Assembly (NCBI GenBank): GCA_030038295.1
Contig: JASHPF010000351.1
Span: 1 to 34,517 of the forward strand
Origin: Streptosporangiaceae bacterium
GTDB taxonomy: Bacteria; Actinomycetota; Actinomycetes; Streptosporangiales; Streptosporangiaceae
Reading direction: 5' to 3'
Length of the DNA stretch: 34,517 nt
The first letter of the stretch is position 1; every line of letters begins with the position of its first letter. Below, in pieces: positions 1 through 7,993 of this stretch. Both the position numbers and the translations under genes were made by a program. The notes under the pieces are model-generated. The model was not told the DNA's origin and did no database searches. It worked only from the letters and a program-made list of their open reading frames with translations.

Positions 1-840
1 GTAGTCGATAACGGGTATGGGACTCGTATCCGCGAGCTCGGCGTCGTCGTCCGGGCCGTTCGGGTCGGGATCCTTCGAGGTGGCGGCAGGGGCCTGGTCC
101 GAGCGGGCTTCCGTCAGCTCGCTGTCCGGCTGGGCTGTCGCCCCGGCGCCGTCGTGCGGGCCGTTCGGGTCGGCATCCTTAACGTCGGCGGCAGGCCCCG
201 TCAGCTCGCCGTTCTGCTCGGCTGTCCCCTCGGCGTCGTCGTGCGGGCCGTTCGGGTCGGCATCCTTCGAGGTGGCGGCAGGGCCCTGGTCCGAGCGAGC
301 TTCCGTCAGCTCGCTGTCCGGCTGGGCTGTCGCCCCGGCGCCGTCGTGCGGGCCGTTCGGGTCGGCGTCCTTCGCGTCGGCGGCAGGCCCCGTCAGCTCG
401 CTGTCCGGCTGGGCTGTCCCCTCGGCGCCGTCGTGCGGGCCGTTCGGGTCGGCGTCCTTCGCGTCGGCGGCAGGGCCCTGGTCCGAGCGGGCTTCCGTCA
501 GCTCGCTGTCCTGCTCGGCTGTCCCCTCGGCGCCGTCGTGCGGGCCGTTCGGGCCGGCATCCTCCGCGTCGGCGGCAGGCCCCGTCAGCTCGCTGTCCTG
601 CTGGGCTGTCCCCCCAGCGCCGTCGTGCGGGCCGTTCGGGCCGACATCCTTCGCGTCGGCGGCAGGGCCCTGGTCCGAGCGGGCTTCCGTCAGCTCGCTG
701 TCCTGCTCGGCTGTCGCCTCGGCGCCGTCGTCCGGGCCGTTCGGGCCGGCATCCTTCGCGTCGGCGGCAGGGCCCTGGTCCGAGCGGGCTTCCGTCAGCT
801 CGCTGTGCTGCCTGCGAGTCGGTTTCTTAGAACGAGTCAA
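1..840 (-). CDS. Acidic tandem-repeat protein, N-terminal 280 residues (partial, runs off the window)
   Basis: The minus strand is open from a TTG at 840 to the window edge. The protein begins MTRSKKPTRRQH and continues as eight consecutive repeat units. Long units (35 residues, SELTEARSDQGPAADAKDAD then PNGPHDGAEGTAQPD) are residues 13-47, 48-82, 112-146, 176-210 and 240-273. Short units (29 residues, lacking EARSDQ) are 83-111, 147-175 and 211-239. The repeats are rich in Asp, Glu, Pro, Ala and Gly and look intrinsically disordered. After unit 8 comes ADTSPIPVIDY, where a folded domain may begin off-window. The TTG start overlaps the stop of the heparinase-family gene (TTGA), so it should be the last visible gene of that operon. 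The function is unknown. By context it is a surface-polysaccharide protein, and a chain-length or export component is only a guess. Plus-strand open frames here are by-products of the repeat. Confidence 0.7.
   Translation of the reverse strand, partial: MTRSKKPTRRQHSELTEARSDQGPAADAKDAGPNGPDDGAEATAEQDSELTEARSDQGPAADAKDVGPNGPHDGAGGTAQQDSELTGPAADAEDAGPNGPHDGAEGTAEQDSELTEARSDQGPAADAKDADPNGPHDGAEGTAQPDSELTGPAADAKDADPNGPHDGAGATAQPDSELTEARSDQGPAATSKDADPNGPHDDAEGTAEQNGELTGPAADVKDADPNGPHDGAGATAQPDSELTEARSDQAPAATSKDPDPNGPDDDAELADTSPIPVIDY
18..804 (-). repeat. Tandem coding repeat, eight units of 105 or 87 nt
   Basis: Eight in-frame units alternate between a 105-nt form and an 87-nt form that lacks an 18-nt block encoding EARSDQ. 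From the N-terminus the order is long, long, short, long, short, long, short, long. Units are highly similar, with mostly conservative or single-base differences, indicating recent expansion by unequal recombination or slippage. Since all lengths are multiples of three, copy-number change would keep the reading frame. Confidence 0.85.
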
Positions 841-2879
841 TGTGTACCATCCGTCGGTGAGCCGAACGGGATCGCGGACGCACTTGCTGACAGGAATCTG
901 AGCCGGGTGGTGAAAGGTGTGTCCGGATCGGACCTGCCGCGCCCGATCAGCGAGAATGCGGGTACTCGCCGGCCAAGACCGGCAGAGTACCAGCCCATTA
1001 TCGGGTCGTTCTGACCGCGTTGCAGGCTCCACTGCAGTGCCGTGCTGAGCTCGACTATGGCCACGCCGGGACACTCCGTCGCCGGCCAGCTGAGGACGCC
1101 GGATGCGCCATAGAGTTCGGCCTTCACGTCAGGGCCGAGATGGAAGGCGAGGCAGACATCGTGGCTGCTGCTGATCTCGTCGACAATGTCGATAGTCCGC
1201 GATGCCCTGTCCAGCCGAACGCAGCGACGGTGGCGGGCCGGCGGGGTGAGAGACAGGTAGCCGTCGTGCTCTGCCGTCCACTCCACGGCGTCTCCGATGT
1301 CTGAGACGTCGACCTCCCTGGCGTTGGCGTGCCTGAGCCAGAGGAATGGCCCGCCCTCGACGGACTGGCTCCGGCCGTCGAGTTCGACGGTGTTGTGGGC
1401 AATGGTGGACCGGAAATAGGAGCGCCAGGCTGGCTCGCCGTGATAGCAGTAGGTGCCCGGGTCAGCAAGGATGTCCACGCTGCCATAGCGAACCTCAACG
1501 GACAGGGCATCGGCATGGGCGTGGGCGGCGATGCTGAGATACCCGTGCGATCCTCCGTCGCATCGACACCATATCTCCGGCTCCCGGCTGCTCGTCGTGC
1601 GAAGCAACGTTGTACCGGCGTCCGGGAAGTGCCAGGGCCGCGTCGCGGGCCGCGTCCCCACGCGCCTCGTGACTGTCGGCATGGCCGAGATAAGCGTGCT
1701 GCTCGCGCAGGGCTCGGTGGGTGGCCACCAGTCGCAGGGACCGAAGAGCGCGGCACCGAGCGCGAGTAGGGACCGCCAGCGGTCCACGGAGGGTGCGTCG
1801 AGCAGCAGCGCGCGGCCGTCGTCGCCGTCCCCCTGGCGCGGCGCTCGCAATCGCTGGTCGAGAAGCGCAGCGCCGCTGTCCACCACCGCGGCCAGCCGCT
1901 GCCACGCGCCGTCGGACAGCGGGTGGCCCGCCGCCTGAGCCTCAACTGCCGCGAGCAACGCCAACTCGGCGACAAAAGACTGGTAGTCGGAGGCTAGCTC
2001 GCGCCCGATCCCGGAAGGGAAGGTATTTCTCATCAGCTCGCGCTCAAGCAGGCGGGCAGATCTGCGGCGCCAGGAGTCGCTTGCCGGGAACCAGGGGAAG
2101 GCACAGCTGGCCACGAGCTGGCCCGCGGCCTCGGCGATGACGTGGTTGTTAGCCGATGATCCGCGGCTACTGAACGCGGACAGATACTGCTGGTGCCAGG
2201 CGATCTGCCGGACGGCCAGATCATTGTGCTCGAAGAGGTCCGCGGCCTTGGGCCAGTCGTCCAGTAGCCGCCGGATCCAGGTCATGCTGATGAGGCGGAT
2301 GCCGATCTCAATGCCGCTGGTCCAGTGCACCCCGGAGAGGAACGGGTTCTCCCGCCACCAGGAGCGGAGATGGTCCGCCGCGAGGCTCGCGTAGGCCTCG
2401 TCGTGGCTGAGGAAGTAGGCGGTCGCCAGCAAGGTCACGTGCTGTAGTCGCGAGACCTCCCAGATCTGCTTGATGTTCCCTGTCAGGATTTCGGAGCGGT
2501 GATCAATGCGGAACGCATAGGAGTCGGCTGGTGCTCGTCGCCCTGTCAACGGATCAAGAAACCAGTCAGGCGCGCGCATGTCGGTACGGACGACGCCCAG
2601 CACTTCCCACTCGCCCCGCAGCAGTCCGTCGCCGGCAGCCAGCACGGCGGCGCTGGCCGCGGGGGGAACCCGCGCTGCCGTCTGTGGCGGCAACACGACG
2701 GCGAACCGGTGGTCTGCCAGCGCCGTCTGCGGGTAGCCGCAGACCTTTTCGCTCGTGACCCGCCTGACTGACCAGGCCGACTGCAGCACCTTGTCGCGTG
2801 CCCGCCAGCCAATCTCTCCCGGTGACATCCGGGACAGCCTGCGTGCGTACCAGCCAAGCCGGGAGGCCTCTAGCGTCAC
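837..2879 (-). CDS. Heparinase II/III-family protein (alginate lyase-like)
   Basis: This 680-residue protein has the layout of heparinase II/III-family proteins found in exopolysaccharide clusters. The N-terminus (residues about 10-33, YARRLSRMSPGEIGWRARDK) is the typical opening of this group. A helical toroid region follows, with SSANNHVIAE near residue 241-250. The C-terminal beta-sandwich carries the AHAHADALSV motif (His453, His455, Asp457) and ADPGTYCY around 472. Such enzymes cleave uronic-acid-containing polysaccharides by beta-elimination. No signal peptide is seen, so it may act on intracellular or lipid-linked material, or in a modified role. The GTG start overlaps the stop of the upstream oxidoreductase (GTGA, 2876-2879), and its own stop overlaps the next TTG. 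Substrate cannot be read from sequence. Confidence 0.88.
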   Translation of the reverse strand: MTLEASRLGWYARRLSRMSPGEIGWRARDKVLQSAWSVRRVTSEKVCGYPQTALADHRFAVVLPPQTAARVPPAASAAVLAAGDGLLRGEWEVLGVVRTDMRAPDWFLDPLTGRRAPADSYAFRIDHRSEILTGNIKQIWEVSRLQHVTLLATAYFLSHDEAYASLAADHLRSWWRENPFLSGVHWTSGIEIGIRLISMTWIRRLLDDWPKAADLFEHNDLAVRQIAWHQQYLSAFSSRGSSANNHVIAEAAGQLVASCAFPWFPASDSWRRRSARLLERELMRNTFPSGIGRELASDYQSFVAELALLAAVEAQAAGHPLSDGAWQRLAAVVDSGAALLDQRLRAPRQGDGDDGRALLLDAPSVDRWRSLLALGAALFGPCDWWPPTEPCASSTLISAMPTVTRRVGTRPATRPWHFPDAGTTLLRTTSSREPEIWCRCDGGSHGYLSIAAHAHADALSVEVRYGSVDILADPGTYCYHGEPAWRSYFRSTIAHNTVELDGRSQSVEGGPFLWLRHANAREVDVSDIGDAVEWTAEHDGYLSLTPPARHRRCVRLDRASRTIDIVDEISSSHDVCLAFHLGPDVKAELYGASGVLSWPATECPGVAIVELSTALQWSLQRGQNDPIMGWYSAGLGRRVPAFSLIGRGRSDPDTPFTTRLRFLSASASAIPFGSPTDGTH

Positions 2880-5059
2880 AGCAGTTCCGGCTTGCCGCTT
2901 GACAGGCTTCGACCGACGGCGATTGTCGCCTGGGTCGTCGAGATCAGCGACTCCAGCGGGATAGGCATCGGACCACCCTGCCTGCAGGCGGTGATGAAAC
3001 GGTCGAGCTCGTGCCGTTGGCCCTTGTCCTGTCCGCCCGGTGATCGCAGAGCGCGCTGGCGGCGCCCTGCCCAGACCGCCGCGCGGGTGAAGTTGTCGAG
3101 TCGGGCGCTCCTGCCGCCAGCCGCGGAATCCAGCGTCTCCTTGGGATAGCGGGCGTTCCCGACCGTGAGGTACGCGATGCTGCCCGTGGAGCCATCCTGG
3201 AATCGGATCGTTACCTGGACGTCGTCAGGCGCTGGCCCGCCGACGGCATAGACCTCAGCCGGCAGGCTGCCAGTCCACCAGCTCAGCGTGTCGATGAAAT
3301 GGCCACCCTCGCCAGTGAACCGCGATCCTTCCAGAGCGCCGTTGCGATACCAGCTGTCGGCCTCGAGACGGCCGGCGTTGACGAGATAGCGACTCGCGGA
3401 GCCGTCGCCTGGTGTGCCGAACTCCGACCGCAGCCGCACCAGAAGGGGTGCGAAGCGGCGGTTGAAGCCCACCATGAGCCGGTCATTGCCAGTCTCTCGG
3501 ACGGTGTCAACGATCCGCTGCAGTTCGTCTCCGGACAGCGCGAGCGGCTTTTCGACGAAGACCGCCTTGCCCGCCTGCAACGCTCGGCACACGAGATCGG
3601 CGTGGGAGTGATGGCGCGTTACGACGAAGATCGCATCGAGTGAGTCGTCAGCCAGCACGGCGTCGGCACTCGTCGACGCGGCGGTGAAGCCGAACTTTCG
3701 TTGTGCGTTGACTGCCGACAGCGACTTCGTCGTTCCTACGTGCACCAGCGCAACGTCACCGTGCCGTTGCAGGTGGGGAAGCAGCATCGACGATGCGTAG
3801 TTGCCCGCCCCGATGAAGCCGACGGCCAGCTGCTGCGACCCGCCGCGCGGCCTGGCAGCGGGCGGTCGGATGGCGGCAGTGGGGTGCTGCGGAACCGGGC
3901 GATCGTCCTGGTCGGGCTCTGCCCGCGGCACGGGATACTCAAGCAGGACCCCAACAGCGGCAAGCGATCCAGCGGCCAGGTCTGCGTAGACGCTCGTCGC
4001 CTGCTCGAGCGGGAACGTTCCCGACACCAGTGAGTCGACCTCGATGTCGCCGCGGGCGATGAGGTCGAGGAAGCACTCGAGGTTCCGTCGTTCTGTCCAG
4101 CGCACATAGCCGGCCGGGTAATCAATGCCCTCGAGCTCGTATTGGTCGTCGTATCGGCCGGGTCCGTACGACCTGGAGAAACGGACGTCGAGTTCCTTCT
4201 CGTAATACGCGTTCCACGGCAGATCCAGCCGGGTCTTGCCGATGTCGACGATCCGGGCGCGGTCCCTGGCTAGCCTGGCGGCGGTTTCCACGGGACCGGC
4301 AGAGGACCCGCCGGCGGCGAGTAGTACGTGATCGGCTCCGCGGCCGTCGGTGAGGCTGGCCAGTGCCCGCTCGACCGCCGCCGTGCCCTCGTCGGTAGGC
4401 GCCGCGCACAGCACTGCTCCCGCCTTGCCGGCCAGCCCGCACCTCTCCTCGACGGGGTCCAGGCCCACGACGCGGACACCCGAGGCGACGAGCAGACGCA
4501 CGACAAGCTGGCCGACGAGCCCGAGCCCGATGACACAGGCGACGTCACCGAGCTGCACTTCCGCGCGCCGAACGCCCTGCATGGCGATGGCCCCGACGGT
4601 GGCGAAGGCTGCGTGTTCCGGTAGTACCCCGGCGGGAACCGGGACGCACAGATTGACGGGTATCCAGTTGTACTCAGCGTGCAGCGCGTACTCGTTACCG
4701 GCCGCTGCTACGAGCTGACCGACCCGGAATTCCTCCGCACCGCGACCGACCTCGACGACGATCCCGCATAGCGAGTACCCGAGCGGTGTGTAGGAATCGA
4801 GCCGGTTCATGACCTTCTTATAGGTATTCAGCAGACCCTGCTGAGTTACCGAGTCAAGCACCTTGCGAACCTGGTCCGGTCGTGCGCGCGCCATTCCGAC
4901 CATGGACATTTTCGCCTCGGTTACCTTCATCATCTCGGTGCCGGTCGAGATGAGCGAGAAGAGCGACCGAACCAGGACGCCGCCGGGCTGACAAGACGGT
5001 GGCGGGACGTCGAGAACCGTGAGGTCACCCGACTTGTAGTTCTGCGCTATCTGCTTCAT
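2876..5059 (-). CDS. Bi-domain oxidoreductase: Zn-type alcohol dehydrogenase fused to Gfo/Idh/MocA dehydrogenase
   Basis: The 727 residues contain two complete oxidoreductase modules. Residues 1 to about 375 are a medium-chain dehydrogenase: a GroES-like part with PLGYSLCGIVVEVG, then a Rossmann part with VIGLGLVGQLVVRLL. Residues about 408 to 725 are a Gfo/Idh/MocA module with GFIGAGNYASSMLLPHL at its start and the FVEKPLALS motif (catalytic-type Glu-Lys-Pro). This fusion is a known family that travels with heparinase II/III and glycosyltransferase genes in glycan loci, where it probably oxidises or epimerises a nucleotide sugar. The exact substrate is not known. ATG at 5059 overlaps the GT4 stop (ATGA), and an AAGGA-type ribosome site precedes it. 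The gene is the second of a coupled operon. Confidence 0.9.
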   Translation of the reverse strand: MKQIAQNYKSGDLTVLDVPPPSCQPGGVLVRSLFSLISTGTEMMKVTEAKMSMVGMARARPDQVRKVLDSVTQQGLLNTYKKVMNRLDSYTPLGYSLCGIVVEVGRGAEEFRVGQLVAAAGNEYALHAEYNWIPVNLCVPVPAGVLPEHAAFATVGAIAMQGVRRAEVQLGDVACVIGLGLVGQLVVRLLVASGVRVVGLDPVEERCGLAGKAGAVLCAAPTDEGTAAVERALASLTDGRGADHVLLAAGGSSAGPVETAARLARDRARIVDIGKTRLDLPWNAYYEKELDVRFSRSYGPGRYDDQYELEGIDYPAGYVRWTERRNLECFLDLIARGDIEVDSLVSGTFPLEQATSVYADLAAGSLAAVGVLLEYPVPRAEPDQDDRPVPQHPTAAIRPPAARPRGGSQQLAVGFIGAGNYASSMLLPHLQRHGDVALVHVGTTKSLSAVNAQRKFGFTAASTSADAVLADDSLDAIFVVTRHHSHADLVCRALQAGKAVFVEKPLALSGDELQRIVDTVRETGNDRLMVGFNRRFAPLLVRLRSEFGTPGDGSASRYLVNAGRLEADSWYRNGALEGSRFTGEGGHFIDTLSWWTGSLPAEVYAVGGPAPDDVQVTIRFQDGSTGSIAYLTVGNARYPKETLDSAAGGRSARLDNFTRAAVWAGRRQRALRSPGGQDKGQRHELDRFITACRQGGPMPIPLESLISTTQATIAVGRSLSSGKPELL

Positions 5060-6285
5060 ACCTGTTCCTTCGCGGCTCGCTCGCTCGCGGCGGTCTGCCG
5101 GTTACGCCCGAGCAGCCGCTCGTAGACGCCGAGATAAGCGCGTTCCTGGAGGCTCCACGCCAGCTGCCCTTCGACGCGCTCCCTGCCGAGCTTTCCCAGT
5201 AGAGCGCGGCGCTCCTCGTCGTCCATGAGCGCCACGATCGCCCTCGCATAGTCGTGCACGTCGTTAGGCTCCGCATAGACAGCGGCATCACCCGCCGAGA
5301 CTCGCGTCTCATGGAGGTCGAAGGCCACTACAGGCAGCTCGAACGCCATATATTCCATCGTCTTGTTCATGGTGGAAACGTCGTTGAGGGGGTTCTTCGG
5401 ATCAGGGGAAAGCCCGACATCTGCCGTTGACAAGATCTGACCTACCAGCTCGTCCGGTGCCCGGCCGGTAAAGTGCACGTGGTCGGTCAGGTCAAGCTCA
5501 TCGCGGAGGCGCACCAGCTCGTCGAAGCAGTCGCCGGAGCCGATAAGGGTGAAGGCGATGTCCGTCCGACCCTGCTCGTGCACGATTACGTGAGCCGCCC
5601 TGATGACGATGTCGACCCCGTCCTGGGGTCCCATGACGCCGATATACGCGGCCAGGAACTTACGGCCTCGCCGCAATTCGGGTCGCGCCGGGCCACGCCG
5701 GAGGAACTCCGGGTTCGGCCCCGTTCTCACCACCGTGACGTCCGCCGGAGACTTGCCGCTGCGCGTGATGGCGATGTCCCGATAAGACTCATTGGTGGCG
5801 ATGACGTGATCGGCTGTGCGGTGGGTGCGCCGTTCGAGAGCGCGCAGACCGAGGTAAGGCAGCCTTGGCCCGGTGGGAAACCGCGACTCGTAGAGTTCGG
5901 GACAGAGGTCATGATGGTCAAAGACGAATTTCGTGCGGTCCAGCGTTCGCAGTACACGAGCAAGAGGCCAGAAGATGTCTGGCGGATTGCAGGCCTGCAG
6001 GATGTCAAAACGGCCGGAGCGGCGCGCCTTCAGGGTCAGCCGTGCCGTGGCAGCGAACGAGTAGAGGTATTCGGCGACGAAGCTAAACTTGCTGCCGCCC
6101 GGCGCGTAGGGCCGGTACTTGAGGAGCTGAACCGCCTCGACGACCTCATATGCCGGGTCGTCCTTGCCCTTCGGACAGACCACGGTGACCTGATGACCGG
6201 CTGCGGTGAGGGCCTGGCATTCGAGCCACACGCGTCGGTCAAACGGAACCGGCAGGTTCTGGACGATGATCAGGATCCGGCTCAC
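5056..6285 (-). CDS. Glycosyltransferase family 4 (WbuB-like)
   Basis: This 409-residue cytoplasmic GT-B enzyme begins MSRILIIVQNLPVPFDRRVW, the usual opening of WbuB-type GT4 enzymes. The acceptor half runs to about residue 200 and includes FDHHDLCPELYESRF. The donor half contains RRGRKFLAAYIGVMGPQDGV (about 206-225), then HFTGRAPDELVGQILSTADV and the acidic YMAFELPVVAFD region. It should transfer a sugar from an NDP-sugar to a lipid-linked glycan. The start is GTG at 6285, with GGGAGGT six bases upstream. It heads the minus-strand operon with the bi-domain oxidoreductase, heparinase-family and repeat-protein genes. Donor and linkage are unknown. Confidence 0.9.
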   Translation of the reverse strand: MSRILIIVQNLPVPFDRRVWLECQALTAAGHQVTVVCPKGKDDPAYEVVEAVQLLKYRPYAPGGSKFSFVAEYLYSFAATARLTLKARRSGRFDILQACNPPDIFWPLARVLRTLDRTKFVFDHHDLCPELYESRFPTGPRLPYLGLRALERRTHRTADHVIATNESYRDIAITRSGKSPADVTVVRTGPNPEFLRRGPARPELRRGRKFLAAYIGVMGPQDGVDIVIRAAHVIVHEQGRTDIAFTLIGSGDCFDELVRLRDELDLTDHVHFTGRAPDELVGQILSTADVGLSPDPKNPLNDVSTMNKTMEYMAFELPVVAFDLHETRVSAGDAAVYAEPNDVHDYARAIVALMDDEERRALLGKLGRERVEGQLAWSLQERAYLGVYERLLGRNRQTAASERAAKEQV

Positions 6286-6428
6286 GAGCCGACCTCCCGC
6301 TTGCCATCGTGACCAAGCACCGCAACCTTCATCAGGCCCACTCTCGCCCAGTTTGGCTCTTGTGCGCCCGCCGCTGCCGATGGCCGATCACGACCGGACT
6401 GGCTCGGTCTGCGTACTGGCGTGTGCAT
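6282..6428 (-). CDS. Possible 48-residue ORF overlapping the GT4 start
   Basis: A minus-strand frame opens at ATG 6428 and ends in a TGA that overlaps the GTG start of the GT4 gene (GTGA). Its C-terminal part, from an internal Met (MKVAVLGHDGKREVGS), looks protein-like, resembling the first strand and loop of a Rossmann fold cut short. It could be a leader peptide, a remnant of an older gene, or chance. No good ribosome site precedes ATG 6428. No function is assigned. Confidence 0.22.
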   Translation of the reverse strand: MHTPVRRPSQSGRDRPSAAAGAQEPNWARVGLMKVAVLGHDGKREVGS

Positions 6429-6934
6429 AGGAGTGCTGACGGGAGAGCGGTGATACGGGGCGGCAATGGCGCGGTTCGCGGCCGCGGACGATCCCTCGAT
6501 CCCCGTTAGGCTGTCCGGCCGGTCATGCCGCGAGCGTGCGGGGGGCGATGCTGATCCCCGGGCGGGCCTACTCCGCGCTGGCTCGCGTGGCTGGGCTCAG
6601 CCAGGAGCGGCCGTTCCCCGGTTGCAGCGCCTTCGAAAGTCCGGCTACCTCTTTAGCTGGCCTCCGGTTTCTCAGGACAACTGAATTGGCGCTCCTTCAG
6701 CCTCTGGCGGTCAAGGCCGAATTTGCGGTATAACAACCTCGCCGGCCCGGGATGTTTTTTAGCTAGCCGCCGAGGAAATCCATAGTTCGGACATAATCCT
6801 GGCGGGTCGCCGTCGGTGGCGGAGATCTTGTTGGGCCTCGATCGCACGACTGGCAATGACGTCGTCGTGCGGCTGTATCAGCAGCGGGTAGGAGCGCTTC
6901 TTATGGTGGCTGGGCTGACCTTCCGGGAGTAGAT
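6429..6934. other. Gene-poor divergent intergenic region
   Basis: About 500 bases between the divergent GT4 operon and the epimerase gene hold no gene I can support. It is slightly richer in A/T near 6720-6810, with a TTTTTT run at about 6755-6760 after a GC-rich block, and TATAAC and CATAAT hexamers near 6729 and 6795 that could be -10 elements. It presumably contains the promoters of both operons. No operator stands out. Confidence 0.4.
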
Positions 6935-7993
6935 GTGCGGGTTCTGGTAGCTGGTGACCGAGGCTACATCGGCGCGGTCCTGGTGCCGTTCCTGCAGTCG
7001 GCGGGGCACGCCGTCGACGGGCTTGACCTCGGTCTGTACGAGGGTTGTGATCTGGGCCCGGCACCGGCGTGGTCGGCCGGCCGGGTGGCCAGGGATATCC
7101 GGGACGTTTCGCCCGGCGAGCTCGCCGGATATGACGCCGTGGTGTGCCTGGCGGCGCTGTCGAATGATCCGCTGGGGCACCTGAACCCGGCGGCGACGTA
7201 CTCGGTGAACCTGGATGGGACGCTGGCGCTGGCGCGCGCCTCGAAGGCGGCGGGCGTGCCGCGATTCCTCTTTGCCTCCTCGTGCAGCCTGTACGGGGCA
7301 GCAGGCTCAGCGGCCGTGGCAGAGGATGCGGAGCTCCTACCGGTAACTCCGTACGGCGAGACCAAGGCCTTGGCCGAGCGAGGGCTGTCGACGCTGGCCG
7401 ATGACGGGTTCAGCCCGACCTACCTGCGGAACGCGACGGCTTATGGAGCTTCCCCCCGGCTGCGGCTTGACATAGTGGTCAACAACCTGACGGCGGTGGC
7501 GCTCACCACGGGGCAGGTGCGGCTGGAGAGCGACGGATCCCCGTGGCGGCCGCTGGTGCACGTTGAGGACATCAGCCGGGCGTTCGCGGCGATGCTCGAA
7601 GCACCTCGCGAGCTGGTGCACGACCAGGCGTTCAACGTCGGCCGCTCCGTGGATAACGTGCAAGTTCGCGACATCGCGGAGATGGTCAGGGAGGCAGTGC
7701 CAGGCTCGTCTCTGTCGTTTGCCGAGGGCGCTGGCCCGGACCTGCGGAACTACCGGGTCGATTTTGCCAAGCTCGACGACACCTTCCCCGCGCTGAAGCT
7801 GACCTGGACCACCCACGAAGGGGTCGGCGAGCTGCTGTCGGCCTATCGGGCCCATGGCATGACCGCCGAGGACTTCGCGTCTGCTCGCTATGTTCGGCTC
7901 CGGCGGATCCGCGAGCTGCTGGAAGCTGGCGAGATCGACTCCCACCTCCGCCGCTCCACCTGCCAATCTGACGCCAGCAGCGCAGGATTATGA
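6935..7993 (+). CDS. NAD(P)-dependent sugar epimerase/dehydratase (extended SDR)
   Basis: The 352-residue protein starts MRVLVAGDRGYIGAVL, the extended-SDR dinucleotide-binding motif (G7, G10, G13). It has SSCSLYG at 115-121 and the catalytic pair Tyr140-Lys144 in PYGETKALAE. The NDPLGHLNP segment (about 77-85) is typical of a subgroup of nucleotide-sugar epimerases in glycan clusters. It should act on an NDP-hexose in the cytoplasm, as an epimerase, reductase or dehydratase. GTG at 6935 is preceded by CGGGAG. An ATG two bases earlier is out of frame. The stop overlaps the flippase start (ATGA, 7990-7993), so the two genes are coupled. Confidence 0.88.
   Translation: MRVLVAGDRGYIGAVLVPFLQSAGHAVDGLDLGLYEGCDLGPAPAWSAGRVARDIRDVSPGELAGYDAVVCLAALSNDPLGHLNPAATYSVNLDGTLALARASKAAGVPRFLFASSCSLYGAAGSAAVAEDAELLPVTPYGETKALAERGLSTLADDGFSPTYLRNATAYGASPRLRLDIVVNNLTAVALTTGQVRLESDGSPWRPLVHVEDISRAFAAMLEAPRELVHDQAFNVGRSVDNVQVRDIAEMVREAVPGSSLSFAEGAGPDLRNYRVDFAKLDDTFPALKLTWTTHEGVGELLSAYRAHGMTAEDFASARYVRLRRIRELLEAGEIDSHLRRSTCQSDASSAGL

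Noticed and set aside
18-804. CRISPR array
   Set aside because: The units are contiguous, in-frame coding repeats with two related lengths and no unique spacers.
17-1014. Two long plus-strand open frames over the repeat region
   Set aside because: They are low-complexity translations (Ser/Ala/Gly or Arg/Val/Leu/Gly runs) of the same tandem repeat. The minus-strand frame gives a sensible acidic repeat protein coupled to the operon.
6286-6934. tRNA or other RNA gene in the long intergenic region
   Set aside because: No cloverleaf arms, TTC-type T loop or conserved RNA sequence could be recognised there or in the other gaps.
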